A stretch of 64,000 nucleotides of DNA from Scylla paramamosain. Lineage: Eukaryota > Arthropoda > Malacostraca > Decapoda > Portunidae. The notes under the pieces are model-generated. The model worked only from the letters and a program-made list of their open reading frames with translations. It did no database searches and had not been told where the DNA came from. Within the stretch, counting starts at the first letter, position 1, and each line of letters starts with the position of its first letter. The stretch is from contig NC_087158.1 in NCBI RefSeq assembly GCF_035594125.1, positions 4,946,001 through 5,010,000 on the forward strand. The letters run 5' to 3'. Below, one piece after another: positions 45,631 to 57,246 of the stretch. A program made the translations under genes and the position numbers.

Positions 45631-45790
45631 GCTGCATCTCGTTGTGGCTCCATCGAGGCATCAAACTCTTTATGAACGGACCGAGGCAATAATATCGTTG
45701 TGTGTGCATCGAGGCAACCCCTTGAATTTCTTTGTAGCTGCATTGTGGCAGGAAACTCGTTGTGGATGCATCGATGCAATAATCTCGTAG
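43841..45790 (+). pseudogene. Jockey-like endonuclease-RT ORF fused to satellite sequence (649 codons)
   Basis: Longest retroelement frame in the window, open from a TTG at 43841 (no ATG; the true start lies upstream across a frameshift). Endonuclease motifs are visible: LTETQ with catalytic Glu near residue 26, GDFN near 130 and SSDHN near 201. The linker follows ([15 protein letters not shown], residues ~227-241). RT begins around residue 420 ([35 protein letters not shown]) and reaches motif [14 protein letters not shown], near residue 568. It ends at SYGFYPSF before motif B and the YADD loop, so it lacks the catalytic aspartate pair. The last ~53 residues are minisatellite translation ([11 protein letters not shown]...). 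It cannot be active as RT; the endonuclease also lacks its N-terminal Asn block. Confidence 0.88.
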
Positions 45791-48700
45791 CTGCATCGAA
45801 GCAACAAGCCCATTGTGGCTCCATCGAAGCAACAATCTCCTTGTCGCTGCATCGATCCTCGTTGGATGCATCGAGGCAAAACTGCATGGAGCCAATTTCC
45901 TCGTTGTAGTTCCATTGAGGCACAAACCTCATTGTGGCTGCATCGAGGCAACATTGTCGTTGTGGCTTCATCGAGGCAACAATCTCGTTGTGGCTTCATC
46001 GAGACACCAGTCTTGTTGAGGCTGCATCGAGACAGCTCGTTGTGGCTGCATGGTGGCAAAAATCTCGTTATGGCTGCATCTAGGCAACAATCTCGTTATA
46101 GCTTCATCGAACCAACCCCTTCGCTGTGGCTGCATAGAGGCAATAATCTCGTTGTGTATTTATCTAGGCAACAGTCTCGTTGAGCCGCATCGAGGTAACC
46201 CCCTCGTTGTAGCTGTTTCAAGGCAACGATCTCGTTGTCGCTTCATCCAGACATAAATCTTGTAGTGGCTCCATCGAGATAACAATCTCGTTGTAGCTCC
46301 ATCGAGGCAGGAAGCTCATTGTGGCTCCATCAAGGCAACAATCTCGCTGTGGTTGGATCGAGACAACATTCACGTTGGTGCTCCATCGAGGCAGCAAACT
46401 ATTTATGAAAGGATCGAGGCAACAATCTCGTTGTGGCTGCATCGAGGCAGCAAGTTCGTTTTGGCTGCATCGAGACACCAGTCTCATTGTGGCTTCATGA
46501 AGCCCACCCCTTCCATAGGACTGCCTCGAGGCAATAGTCTTTTTGTGGCTATATCGTGCAAACCTTCTGGCTACATCAAGGCAGCAATCTCGTTGTGGTT
46601 GCATCGAGGCAGCAAACTCGAAGTGGCAGCATCGTGGCATTAATCTCGTTCTAGTTGCATTAAACCAACCCTCTCGTTCTTGCTCCATTGAGGCAACAAT
46701 CTCCGTTTGGCTGCATCGAGCCAATACCTTCGATGTGGCTGCATTAAGGTAACGATATCGTTGGGGCTGCATCGAGGAAGGAAGTTCGTTGTGGCTACAT
46801 CAAGGCAACAATTTCGGTGTTGCTGAAAACAAGCATCGAGGCTGCATCGAAGCAACACTCTCCTTCTGGCTACAACCTGCCAACCCCTTCTTTATGGCTG
46901 CATCGAGGCTGCATTGATACAACAATTTCCTTGTTGCTGCATCGAGTCAGCAATCTCTTGTGGCTGCATCGAGGCAACAATATCGTTGTGTCTGCATCGA
47001 GCCAACCCACTCGTTGTTGCTGAATCGGGACAACCGTTAATGGCTGTTAATGGCCGTTAATGACAAATCGTTATGGCTGCATCGGGGCAGCAAGCTCGTT
47101 GTGGCTGTATCGAGATTATAATCTCGTTCTGTCTCCGTCGAACCAATCCCGTTGTTGTGGCAGCATCAAGATAACAAGGTCGTTGTGGCTACATTAAGGC
47201 AACAATCTTGTTGTGGCTCCATCGAGGTAACAATCTTGTTGTGGCTGCATTAAGCCAACCCCTTCGTTGTGGCTGCATCGAGGCAACAATCTCGTTGTGG
47301 CTGTATCGACGCATTAAGCTCGTTGTGGTTGCATTCAGGCAACAATCTCGTTGTGGCTGCATCGAGACAGCAAGTTCGTTGTGGCAACATCGAGAACACT
47401 CAGAACAAAATTTTTTGTCTCGATTTAGCCACAATAAGATTTTTGCCGCGATGCAGAAACAACGAGATTGTTGCCTCGAGGCAGCTACAACGAGATAAAC
47501 AACACTGCATCTTGGCAACAACCTTGTTGTGGCTGCATCGAGGCAACAATCTCGCTGTGACTTCATCGATGCAACAATTTCGTTGTGGCTGCATCGAGAC
47601 AACAATCTCGTTGTGGATGCATCGCGGCAGCAACCTCGTTGTGGCTGGATCGAGGAAATAGTCTCGTTGTGGCTGCATCGAGGCAAAAATCTCGTTGTTT
47701 CTGCATTGAGGCAACAATTCCGTTGTAGCTATATCAAACCGACCCCTTCGTTGTGGCTGCATCGACACAACAATCTCGTTGTAGCTGCATCGAGGCAGCA
47801 TGCTCGATGTGGCTGCATCGATGCAACAATATCATAGTGGCTGCAATGAGTCAACCCCCTCTTTGTGGCTGCATCGTTTGAACAATCTCGTTGTGTCTTC
47901 ATCTAGAAAACACTCTTTCTGGCTGCATCGAAGCAACAATCTCGTTGTGGCTGGATCGAGGCAACAGTCTCTTTGTGGCTACATCGAGGAAACAATCCCG
48001 TTGTGGCTTCATCAATCCAACCCTGTTTTTGTGGCTGTATCTAGACAACAATCTCGTTGTAGCTGCATCGAGGCATCAAACTCGTTGTGGCTGCATCGAT
48101 GCATTAATCGCTTTGTTTCTGCATCCTGCCAACTCCTCGTTGTGGCTACTCGAGGCAACAATTTCGTTGTAGCTGTATCAAGGGAACAATCCCTTTGTGG
48201 CTTCATCGAGCTGACCCTCTCGTTCTGACTGTATTGAGACAACAATCTCGTTGTAACTACATCGAGACCTCAAGCTCGTTGTGGTTGCATCGAGGCATCA
48301 ATCTCGTTGTGGCTCCATCCAGCCAACCCCCTCGATGTGTCTATATTGAGGCAACAGTCTCGTTCTGGCTGCACTGAGGCAACAATATCGTTGTGACTGC
48401 ATTGAGCCATCCATTTCGTTGTGACTGCATTGAGCAAACATTCTCATTGTTGCAGCATCAAACCAATCCCCTTTTTGTGGCTGCATCGAGGGAACAATCT
48501 CTTTGTGGATGCATCAAGTCAACATTGAAGTAACAATCTCGTTCTGGATGCATCGAGGCAGTATCCTCGTTGTGGCTGCAGGGAGGCATCAATCTCGTTA
48601 TGGCTGCATCGAAGCAACAATCTCGTTGCGGCTGCACTGAGGCATCAGTCTCATTCGTTCAGCCTTCATTCACGCTGCATAGGACTGAACTGTTGGCCTG

Positions 48701-50534
48701 ATACTGTTAAAACAAGATTGTTGCTTCGATGGAGCCACAATAAGATTGTTGCCTTCATGCAGCGAAATAGATTGTTGCCAATGGAGCTACAACGAGATGA
48801 ACAACGCTGCATCTTGGCAACAATCTCGTTCTGGCTGCATCAAGGTAACAATCTCGTTGTGGCTGCATCGATGCAACAATCTCGTTGTGGCAGCATCGAG
48901 GCAACAACCTCGTTGAGGCTGCATCGAGGAAACAATATCTCGTTGTCTCGTCGTTGTTGTCTCGTTGTGGATGCATCGAGTCAACAATATCGTTGTGGCT
49001 GCATCGAGGCAAACATCCCGTTGTTGCTGCATCGAGCAGACCTCTTCGTTATGGCTGCTTCGAGGCAACAATCTCGTTGTAGCTGCATCGAGGCAGCAAG
49101 CTCGGTGTGGCTGTATCGAGGCAACAATCTCTTTGTAGCTGGATTGAGGCAGCAAGTTCGTTGTGGCTGCATTGAGGCAATAATCTCTTTGTGGCTGTAT
49201 CGAGGAAATCATTTCATTGTGGATGCATCGAGCCAAACCCCTCTTTGTGGATTCATTGAGGCAACAAACTCGTTGAGGCTGCATCGAGCCAAGCCCTTCG
49301 TTGTGGCTGCATCGAGGGAGCAAGCTCGTTGTGGCAGCATCAATGCAACAATCTCATTGTGGCTGCATCGAGCAAACACCCCTCTTTGTGGCTGCACCGA
49401 GGCAACAATCTGATTCTGGTTGAATCTATGCACCAACCTTGTTGTGGATTCATCTATTCAACACTCTCGTTGAGGCTGTTTCGAAGCAACAATATCATTA
49501 TGGCTGGATCGAGGAACCAGTCTCTTTGTGGCTGCATCGAGGCAACAATCTCGTTGTGGCTGCATCGAGGTAACCCTCTCGGTGAGGCTCCATCGTTATT
49601 GTTGGCCTGATAGAGATTAGAGATTGGATTGTTGGCCTGATGCAGTTATAACAAAATTCAAGCAATCCCATTTTTTGTGGCTGTATCGAGACAACAATCT
49701 CAATGTGGCTGCAATGAGGCAGCAACGTTGTTGTGACTTCAACGAGGCAACAACCTCGTTCTGGTTGCATCGAGGAAACATTCTCGTTGTGGCTGCATCA
49801 AGTCAACAACCTCGTTGTTGCTGTATTGAGGCAACAATCTCGTTGTGGCTGCATCCAGCCAGCCCTCTAGTAGTTGCTGCATTGAGGCAACAATCTCTTT
49901 GTGGCTGTATCGAGGCAACCATTTTGTTGTGGATGCATCGAGCGAACCCCTTCGTTGTGGCTTCATTGAGGCAACAAACTCGTTGTGGCTGCATTGAGCC
50001 ATCCCCTTCATTGTGGCTGAATCGAGGCAGCAAGCTCTTTGTGACTGCATCGAGGTAATAATCTCTCTCTGGTTGAATCTAGGTACCAAGCTCGTTGTTG
50101 CTTCATCTACGCATTACTGACGTTCTGGCTGTATCGAAGCAACAATCTTGTGGCTGGACCGAGGCACCAGTCTCTTGGTGGCTGCATCGAGGCAATAATC
50201 TCGTTTTGGCAGCATCGAGACAACCCCTTCGCTGAGGCTGCATCGTTGTTGTTGGCCTGATGCAGATTAGAGATTGGATTGTTGGCATGATGTTTTCTCT
50301 ATGCACCTACAATAAGGTTGTTGCCCTGATGTAGTCAGAACGTGATTGTTGCCTCGATGCAGCTACAATATGAACAACGTTGCATCTCGACAACAACCTC
50401 GTTTTGCTACATCGAGGCAACAGTCTCGTTGTGGCTCCATCGAGAAAATAATCTCGTTCCGTCTCCATCGAGGCAACAATCTCGTTGTGGCTGCATCGAG
50501 ACAACAATCACGTTGTGGCTTCATCGAGGCTTCA
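45631..50534 (+). repeat. Satellite II array with inverted modules
   Basis: 28-bp units, mostly plus. Short minus-oriented modules of about 85-100 bp occur at 47418-47500, 48713-48800 and about 50290-50375. Each ends in a shared hinge (CGAGATGAACAACGCTGCAT or close variant at 47491, 48793 and ~50368). A ~650-bp higher-order copy is marked by GTTGGCCTGAT plus TAGAGATTGGATTGTTGGC at 49601 and 50251. No gene is supported. Confidence 0.93.
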
Positions 50535-50675
50535 TCTGTTGTAGCATCCTCCCCTGCAGATGAAAGTTCCAAGTTATGCAGTTTTTGCACTGGCCTATTA
50601 ATTACTCCCTTTTCAATCTTAACTTTGACACTACGAATTATTACATTCTTCCCAGAGAATAGCTCAACAACCACT

Positions 50676-51122
50676 CTAAGGGTCATTGCAAACGAGGAGA
50701 GTTATCTTCCCGAACCAGCACAAGAGATCCCCTCTCAATTTACATTTGGGTATGAAACTTGTAATGATAGGGGGAAAATTCAATAAATAGTCAGACACCC
50801 ACACATCCCAAAACTTATCAAGTTGTTGATGTCTCAGGCTTTCTCGCTCACATAGGTCCTTATGTGACATTTCAGGAAACTGGCAATCACCTTTAAGCTC
50901 TCTATGAAATCCAGCAGTGAGCCCAATTAAAAAATGAGGTGTTAAAGGGCTTACAGAATTAGGATCATATGTGGGAAAAGTTAAGGGTCTGGAATTTACA
51001 CATGCCTCAATTTCATGTAAGGTAGTCTCTAGCTCACATCTTGTTAAACATTTTATACCAAGAGATCGGACTAATCCGGTGTTGCAATTCTGCAGGCAAG
51101 ATCTCATCCTAAGAAAGTCCAA
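50676..51122 (-). pseudogene. BEL/Pao integrase C-terminal domain fragment
   Basis: 148-codon minus frame containing ELETTLHEIEACVNSRPLTF, then SPLTPHFLIG and HQQLDKFWDVWVSDYL, ending LLVCNDP. This is the characteristic stretch after the integrase core of BEL/Pao elements (the DUF5641-like tail). The catalytic D,D,E integrase core that should precede it is absent: the first residues join to the A17-type region instead, marking an internal deletion of RNase H plus integrase core. Non-functional. Confidence 0.82.
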
Positions 51123-52164
51123 GTCTCCAAATATCTTGGAACATAATTTTTGCCATCATGATTACTGGGCATAGAACGCCAAGAGGATCAAATAATTTAC
51201 TGATGACACTGATAACTGCTCTCTTTTTGGATGCTACCTGAAGATCCTTCAATTCTAAACAATCAAATGAAAAACTCTAGTCAAACACCACTGTAAACTA
51301 AGAATCTTTGTCTCTACATGCTTGCTGGGCTCTAAGTAGTCATTAAATCTGTCTGTTAAGGTACTGCAGTTCGAGCTCCACTTTGAAAGTGTCATACCGG
51401 CCTTGGATATAACTGACCGTGCCTCATCAAACTTAGCAAAGGCTTCCTCTGCACTGTCAGCTCCTGACAACCAGTCATCCACATATAGGTTATCCTTTAG
51501 CTCTGCAAAAACCTCAGAATCAGGAAAGCTTTTAAGATGATGTTTAACAGTTGCGTTCAACAGAAATGGACTACTTTTATTGCCAAATGGAACTCTAGTA
51601 TATCTCATTATCCGAATGTTACCATTATAGTTCCAAAGAAATCTATACACGTCCCTGTCTTCTTTCCTTACATTAATCTGGAGGAAAGCTTTAGTTAAGG
51701 CAACCTTCCACCTTCTGAAACTCATAAGTACCTCTACCAACTGTGGGTTAAGAGGGGGACCCACCTCAAGACAATGATTTAACGAGACTCCATTATAGCT
51801 CACAGCAGATACGTCAAGGACTGGTCTTACTTTACTTGTGGTGCTGACTTTCCCTTACGACAGGATGAAGAGGATGGTAGAATGTGGGGTATGGGCTGTT
51901 CATCAATTTCATGTTACCATTATAGTTCATCAATTTCATGTTACCATTATAGTTCCAAAGAAATCTATACACGTCCCTGTCTTCTTTCCTGACATTAATC
52001 TGGAGGAAGGCTTTAGTTAAGGCAACCTTCCACCTTCTGAACCTCATAAGTACCTCTTCAATGATGCCTTCCCGTTCGTAATCCTCAAATACAGCATCAT
52101 ACTCCTTCTGAAGTTTAGGATCGAATTTAAATTTATGCATCAAACATAACCTTTTTTCTTGCAA
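51123..52164 (-). pseudogene. BEL/Pao reverse transcriptase and A17-region, rearranged
   Basis: The frame 51255-51803 carries RRWKVALTKAFLQINVRKED, RVPFGNKSSPFLLNATV and the catalytic loop YVDDWLSG (near 51470-51490), where most relatives have a Leu in place of Trp. Downstream, a shifted frame at about 51140-51250 reads [15 protein letters not shown], the conserved FDPLG block of Pao-type polyproteins. Upstream, 51943-52058 duplicates about 115 bp of 51593-51735, and a 26-27-bp unit is doubled at 51899-51951, so the RT N-terminus is scrambled. The 52060-52164 part (KEYDAVFEDYEREGIIEEV) is the region leading into RT. Non-functional. Confidence 0.84.
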
Positions 52165-53031
52165 GCCTTATGCTCTGATTTCCAGGGAAGAGCAACCTCA
52201 TATCTATCATCCATAAACTTAACTGCCTCTGAAAAGGATTTTAACACAGGATAAATGCTAACATCAGGATGTACGTCCTTGTTATAAATTCCCACTGACT
52301 CTAAATCCCAAAACTTATGTAACTCATTCTCATTGAAACTGTTAATGCAAAACATCTGAGATAACTTAACATTTCCCTTGGATGCCGAAGCACAAATTCC
52401 AGACAGGATCCAACCAAACACCGTCTCTTGAGCCAATAGTCCCTCAACCTGCAAATTCTTGTTGGGGATTACAAATTTCCTATAGGCATCAAGTCTTATC
52501 AAGATGTCAACATTTACCTTCCTGTCCCTCTCATACTCATCTGTTAACTGCACAGACTTAAAGGGCAGTAGGGTTTCAGCTGGAAGACAAGGACGTAATA
52601 ATGGAGCACATATTGTGGGCACTTCAGCTGCAAGTAAAGACACAACTTCATTATTAACATCCACTAAATTCAGGTCATGAATATTACGCTGGGTAGATCT
52701 AGAACTCTTACTTCCCCCAAAAGCCGAATAGGACATCTGTTCAGAAGATACCCATGTAGGTCTAACCTTCCTTACAAATTCACTCGACACAGAAGATCTA
52801 TCCTGAGTCGAACAACAAGGTAGCTTCACTGTACTTGCCATGCTCTCCATACACTTTAACTTTTGCTGTTGGCAAGACACAACACCTTTGTTTAAAATGT
52901 GAAGAATGAGAAACACCAACTAGATCACCAGGCATAACATTAGTATCTCCCGTTTCACCTTCACTCTCCTTGGCCGGCTGACTAACAGCCCTGCCCTTAG
53001 GTGAAACATTATCCTTTGAGCATAAGTACAT
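52165..53031 (-). pseudogene. BEL/Pao aspartic protease region
   Basis: In the first frame (52798-53031) the sequence GKYSEATLLFDSG ends immediately in a stop. FDSG is the expected D-S/T-G active site of the retroviral-type protease (DUF1758-like in Pao elements). The reading continues one frame over at 52140-52919 with DRSSVSSEFVRKVRP, so one indel directly after the active site breaks the gene. Further on, LLAQETVFGWILSG matches the conserved GWILSG block between protease and RT in BEL/Pao proteins. Would process the polyprotein; non-functional here. Confidence 0.82.
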
Positions 53032-53039
53032 TACAGTTG

Positions 53040-54171
53040 CCTTTACACTTGGAGCACTTTGCCTTGCAACCTCTAGCTACGTGCCCCACTTTTTGCACTT
53101 AAAACACAGCTCAGCAGAATGAATATTTTCCAGTCGTTCTGCATGTGGAAGTTTGATAACTTTAAAGCACTTTCCACTGGAATGGGACTTATTACAAAAT
53201 CCACACCCACCTGAATATGTCTCTGATACTGTCTGAAGAGCAAATGCAGTCTAGCTTTCTTCTCTCCGACTCCCTCACATTGCGGCCGTCTGTCCCTGCA
53301 GCAGTAGTCACGTCCTTAAAGGAGTCTGAGCGTTCACGGCGCTCAATCTCCTTCCTAAGAAAATCCAACAGCCATGCGATATCCCTTTCGTGACCCGATC
53401 CTTCCCTCGACCACTCCAAACGGATGTCGCTCGGCAGACGAGACAAAATCACTGGGGTGAGGAAGAGGCCAAACTCACTGCCACTTACCCCCACTGCCTC
53501 CAAACTCCTGATGTGGATCAGGAGGTCATCCTGCAGCTTCCTCAAGGCAGACACATAAGATTCTTGAGGCTTGAACGACATGCTCAAACCAAGAAGAGCT
53601 TGAATGTGGGCGAAGATAATTCTCTCTGGCTTCCCATGCCGCTCCTTCAACAGATTACAGGCCACAGCATAATTAACTGCATTAAGTGACAAGCTTTGGA
53701 TGATAGACTTGGCCTCACCTTCCAATAAGGCCTGCAGATAGGTGAACTTGCTGATGGCTGGTAGAGTAGAGTCGTCTACCATGGCCATGAACAAATCCCA
53801 GAATGACTGCCACTGGGTTAGTTCACCACTAAACTTCGGCAAGTCGAGCCGTGGAAGATTCACACTGGCACTAGCAGACACTGCGCTTGCACTTGCAGAC
53901 TTATCTTCACTACTTCCCGACCCTTCATGGATGGCAGTCTTATCCAGTTTCGCCAACAGTTCGCCAGCCTGCACCCGAAAAGCTCTAACACCACTGCGTA
54001 AACTATCTGCTTTGTCCAGGTCTGCTTCCAACAACTCAGTTCACATTCCGCTTGAACTCGGTCCAAGGTGTCTAGACGCTTATCTAAATCCGCTATAGCA
54101 TCTTCCAGCTGCACCCTGGACCCAGTTGGCAGTTCAAGCAAAGCCTCGAGCAGCCGCCCGTCCTCTTTCAA
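53040..54171 (-). pseudogene. BEL/Pao gag with zinc-knuckle remnant
   Basis: The frame 53192-54034 carries NLPRLDLPKFSGELTQWQSF and KFTYLQALLEGEAKSIIQSL, the DUF1759-type capsid signature of BEL/Pao gag, followed by ALLGLSMSFKP and LPSDIRLEW. An upstream frame (53860-54171) holds a likely N-terminal coiled region (VQLEDAIADLDKRLDTLDRV), joined by a frameshift near 54030. Downstream, at about 53060-53200, Cys/His residues (CGFCNKSHSSGKC and CFKCKKWG) form a degenerate zinc-knuckle pair interrupted by a stop. Would build the particle and bind RNA; not functional as one frame. Confidence 0.85.
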
Positions 54172-54260
54172 GTTGCTCCTTCTCCGACATCACGAGTAAT
54201 CACCACAGCTTGCTGCACGTATAGAGAAGTTCAGTTCGCTTGAGCACGTAAATGCTGCTC

Positions 54261-54275
54261 TCGGGTCTGGGCACC
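54261..54275 (-). promoter_or_regulatory. Primer-binding site of the BEL/Pao element
   Basis: Reads TGGTGCCCAGACCCG on minus, one base after the LTR end. It starts with TGG, complementary to a tRNA CCA end, as expected for a reverse-transcription primer site. Which tRNA it matches is not determined. Confidence 0.7.
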
Positions 54276-54276
54276 A

Positions 54277-54624
54277 CTGTTCCTCCCACACAAGTCCCAT
54301 AGGAGGAGAAACCGGTGAAAATAACTTGCGAGGTGGAGCAACACATGTGGGCTATCAAACAGCTCGAGTCCCCTGGTGTACTGAGTTTAATAACAGTGGT
54401 GATCCCAAACATCTGTTTCGCCTGCCGACGTGGCAAACCCGCAGGCAATAATGACGTGTCAGGCACAGCTTATTTGTGCACCAACCTATGATTATTATTA
54501 TATATAATAATTCATATATAATAATAAATCAAATATCAACACCCTTTAAAGTCTCAATACAAATAATCTTGGTAATCCCATTCTTCCCCTGGCGTCAACA
54601 TCATTCAAACCCATGGCGCCAACA
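54277..54624 (-). repeat. 5' LTR of the BEL/Pao element
   Basis: 348 bp on minus from TGTTGGCGCC to GGAGGAACA, giving TGTT...AACA termini. The outer end touches minisatellite at 54625 and the inner end is followed by the primer-binding site. An AT-rich stretch at 54490-54535 (TATATATAATAATTC) could serve as the promoter core. No matching 3' LTR exists at 50535. Confidence 0.8.
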
Positions 54625-55497
54625 GCGGCTGCATAGAGGCAACAATCTCGTTGTGGTTGCATTGAGACACTATCCTCGTTATAGCTGCATGGAGGCATCA
54701 ATCTCATTGTGGCTGCATCGAAGCAACAATCTCGTTATTGGTGCATCGAGGCAACCCCCTCGATCAGGCTCCATCGAGATTGTTGTTTTGATGTAGTTAC
54801 AACAAGATTGTTGCCTCGATGGAGCCACAATAAGATTTTTCCCTCGATGCAGCGAGAATGAGATTGTTACCTCGATGCAGCTATAACGAGATGAACAACG
54901 CTGCATCTTGCCATCAATCTCGTTGTGGCTGCATCGAAGCAGAAAACTCTTTGTGGCTGTACTGATGAAACTGTCCCGTTGTGTCTGCACTGAGGCAACA
55001 ATCTTGTTGTGGCTGCATCGAGGCAGCAATCCCATTCTGGCTGCATCGAGCCGACCTCCTCGTTGTGGCTGCATTGAGGCAACAATCTCGTTGTAGCTGC
55101 AACGAGGCATCAAGCTCGTTGTGGTTCCATCGAGGCAACAACGTCATTGTGGCTGCATCCAGCCAACCCTCTCGTTGTGACTGCATTAAGACAACACTCT
55201 CGTTGTGGATGCATAGAGGAAACCAATTCGTTATGGATGCATCGAGCCAACCCCCTCGTTGTGGCTTCACTGAGGCAACAATCTCTTTGTGGCTGCTTTG
55301 AGTTATCCCCTTCGTTGTGCCTGCATCAAGGCAAGAATCTCCTTGTGGCTGCATCGAGCCAACCAATTTTTTGTGGCTGCAACGACGCAACAATCTTTGT
55401 GTCTCGTTGTGTCTGCATCGAAGCAACAACCTTCGTTACTTAGGCAATATTCTCGTTGTGGTTGCATCGAGGCAATAATCTCGTTGTGGTAACGCGC
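54625..55497 (+). repeat. Satellite II, right end
   Basis: 28-bp units in plus orientation with a minus-oriented module at about 54775-54895 ending in the hinge CGAGATGAACAACGCTGCAT (54887-54906). The array ends at GTTGTGGTAACGCGC near 55497. Confidence 0.92.

Positions 55498-57246
<1,749 letters not shown>

Larger units (their letters stand above)
50535..54624 (-). mobile_element. BEL/Pao LTR retrotransposon, 5' complete, 3'-truncated and decayed
   Basis: On minus, in order: 5' LTR (54624-54277), primer-binding site, gag (54171-53040), aspartic protease, reverse transcriptase, A17-type region, and the C-terminal integrase tail, ending at 50535 in minisatellite with no 3' LTR. RNase H and the integrase core are missing between about 51122 and 51160. 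The gag family, protease and YVDD-type RT all point to BEL/Pao. The LTR start sits exactly at the satellite boundary. The element is inside satellite II on both sides. Confidence 0.88.

Noticed and set aside
30435..55497. CENP-B box in the 28-bp unit
   Set aside because: The TTCG of some variants is not followed by the A and CGGG required at the proper spacing.
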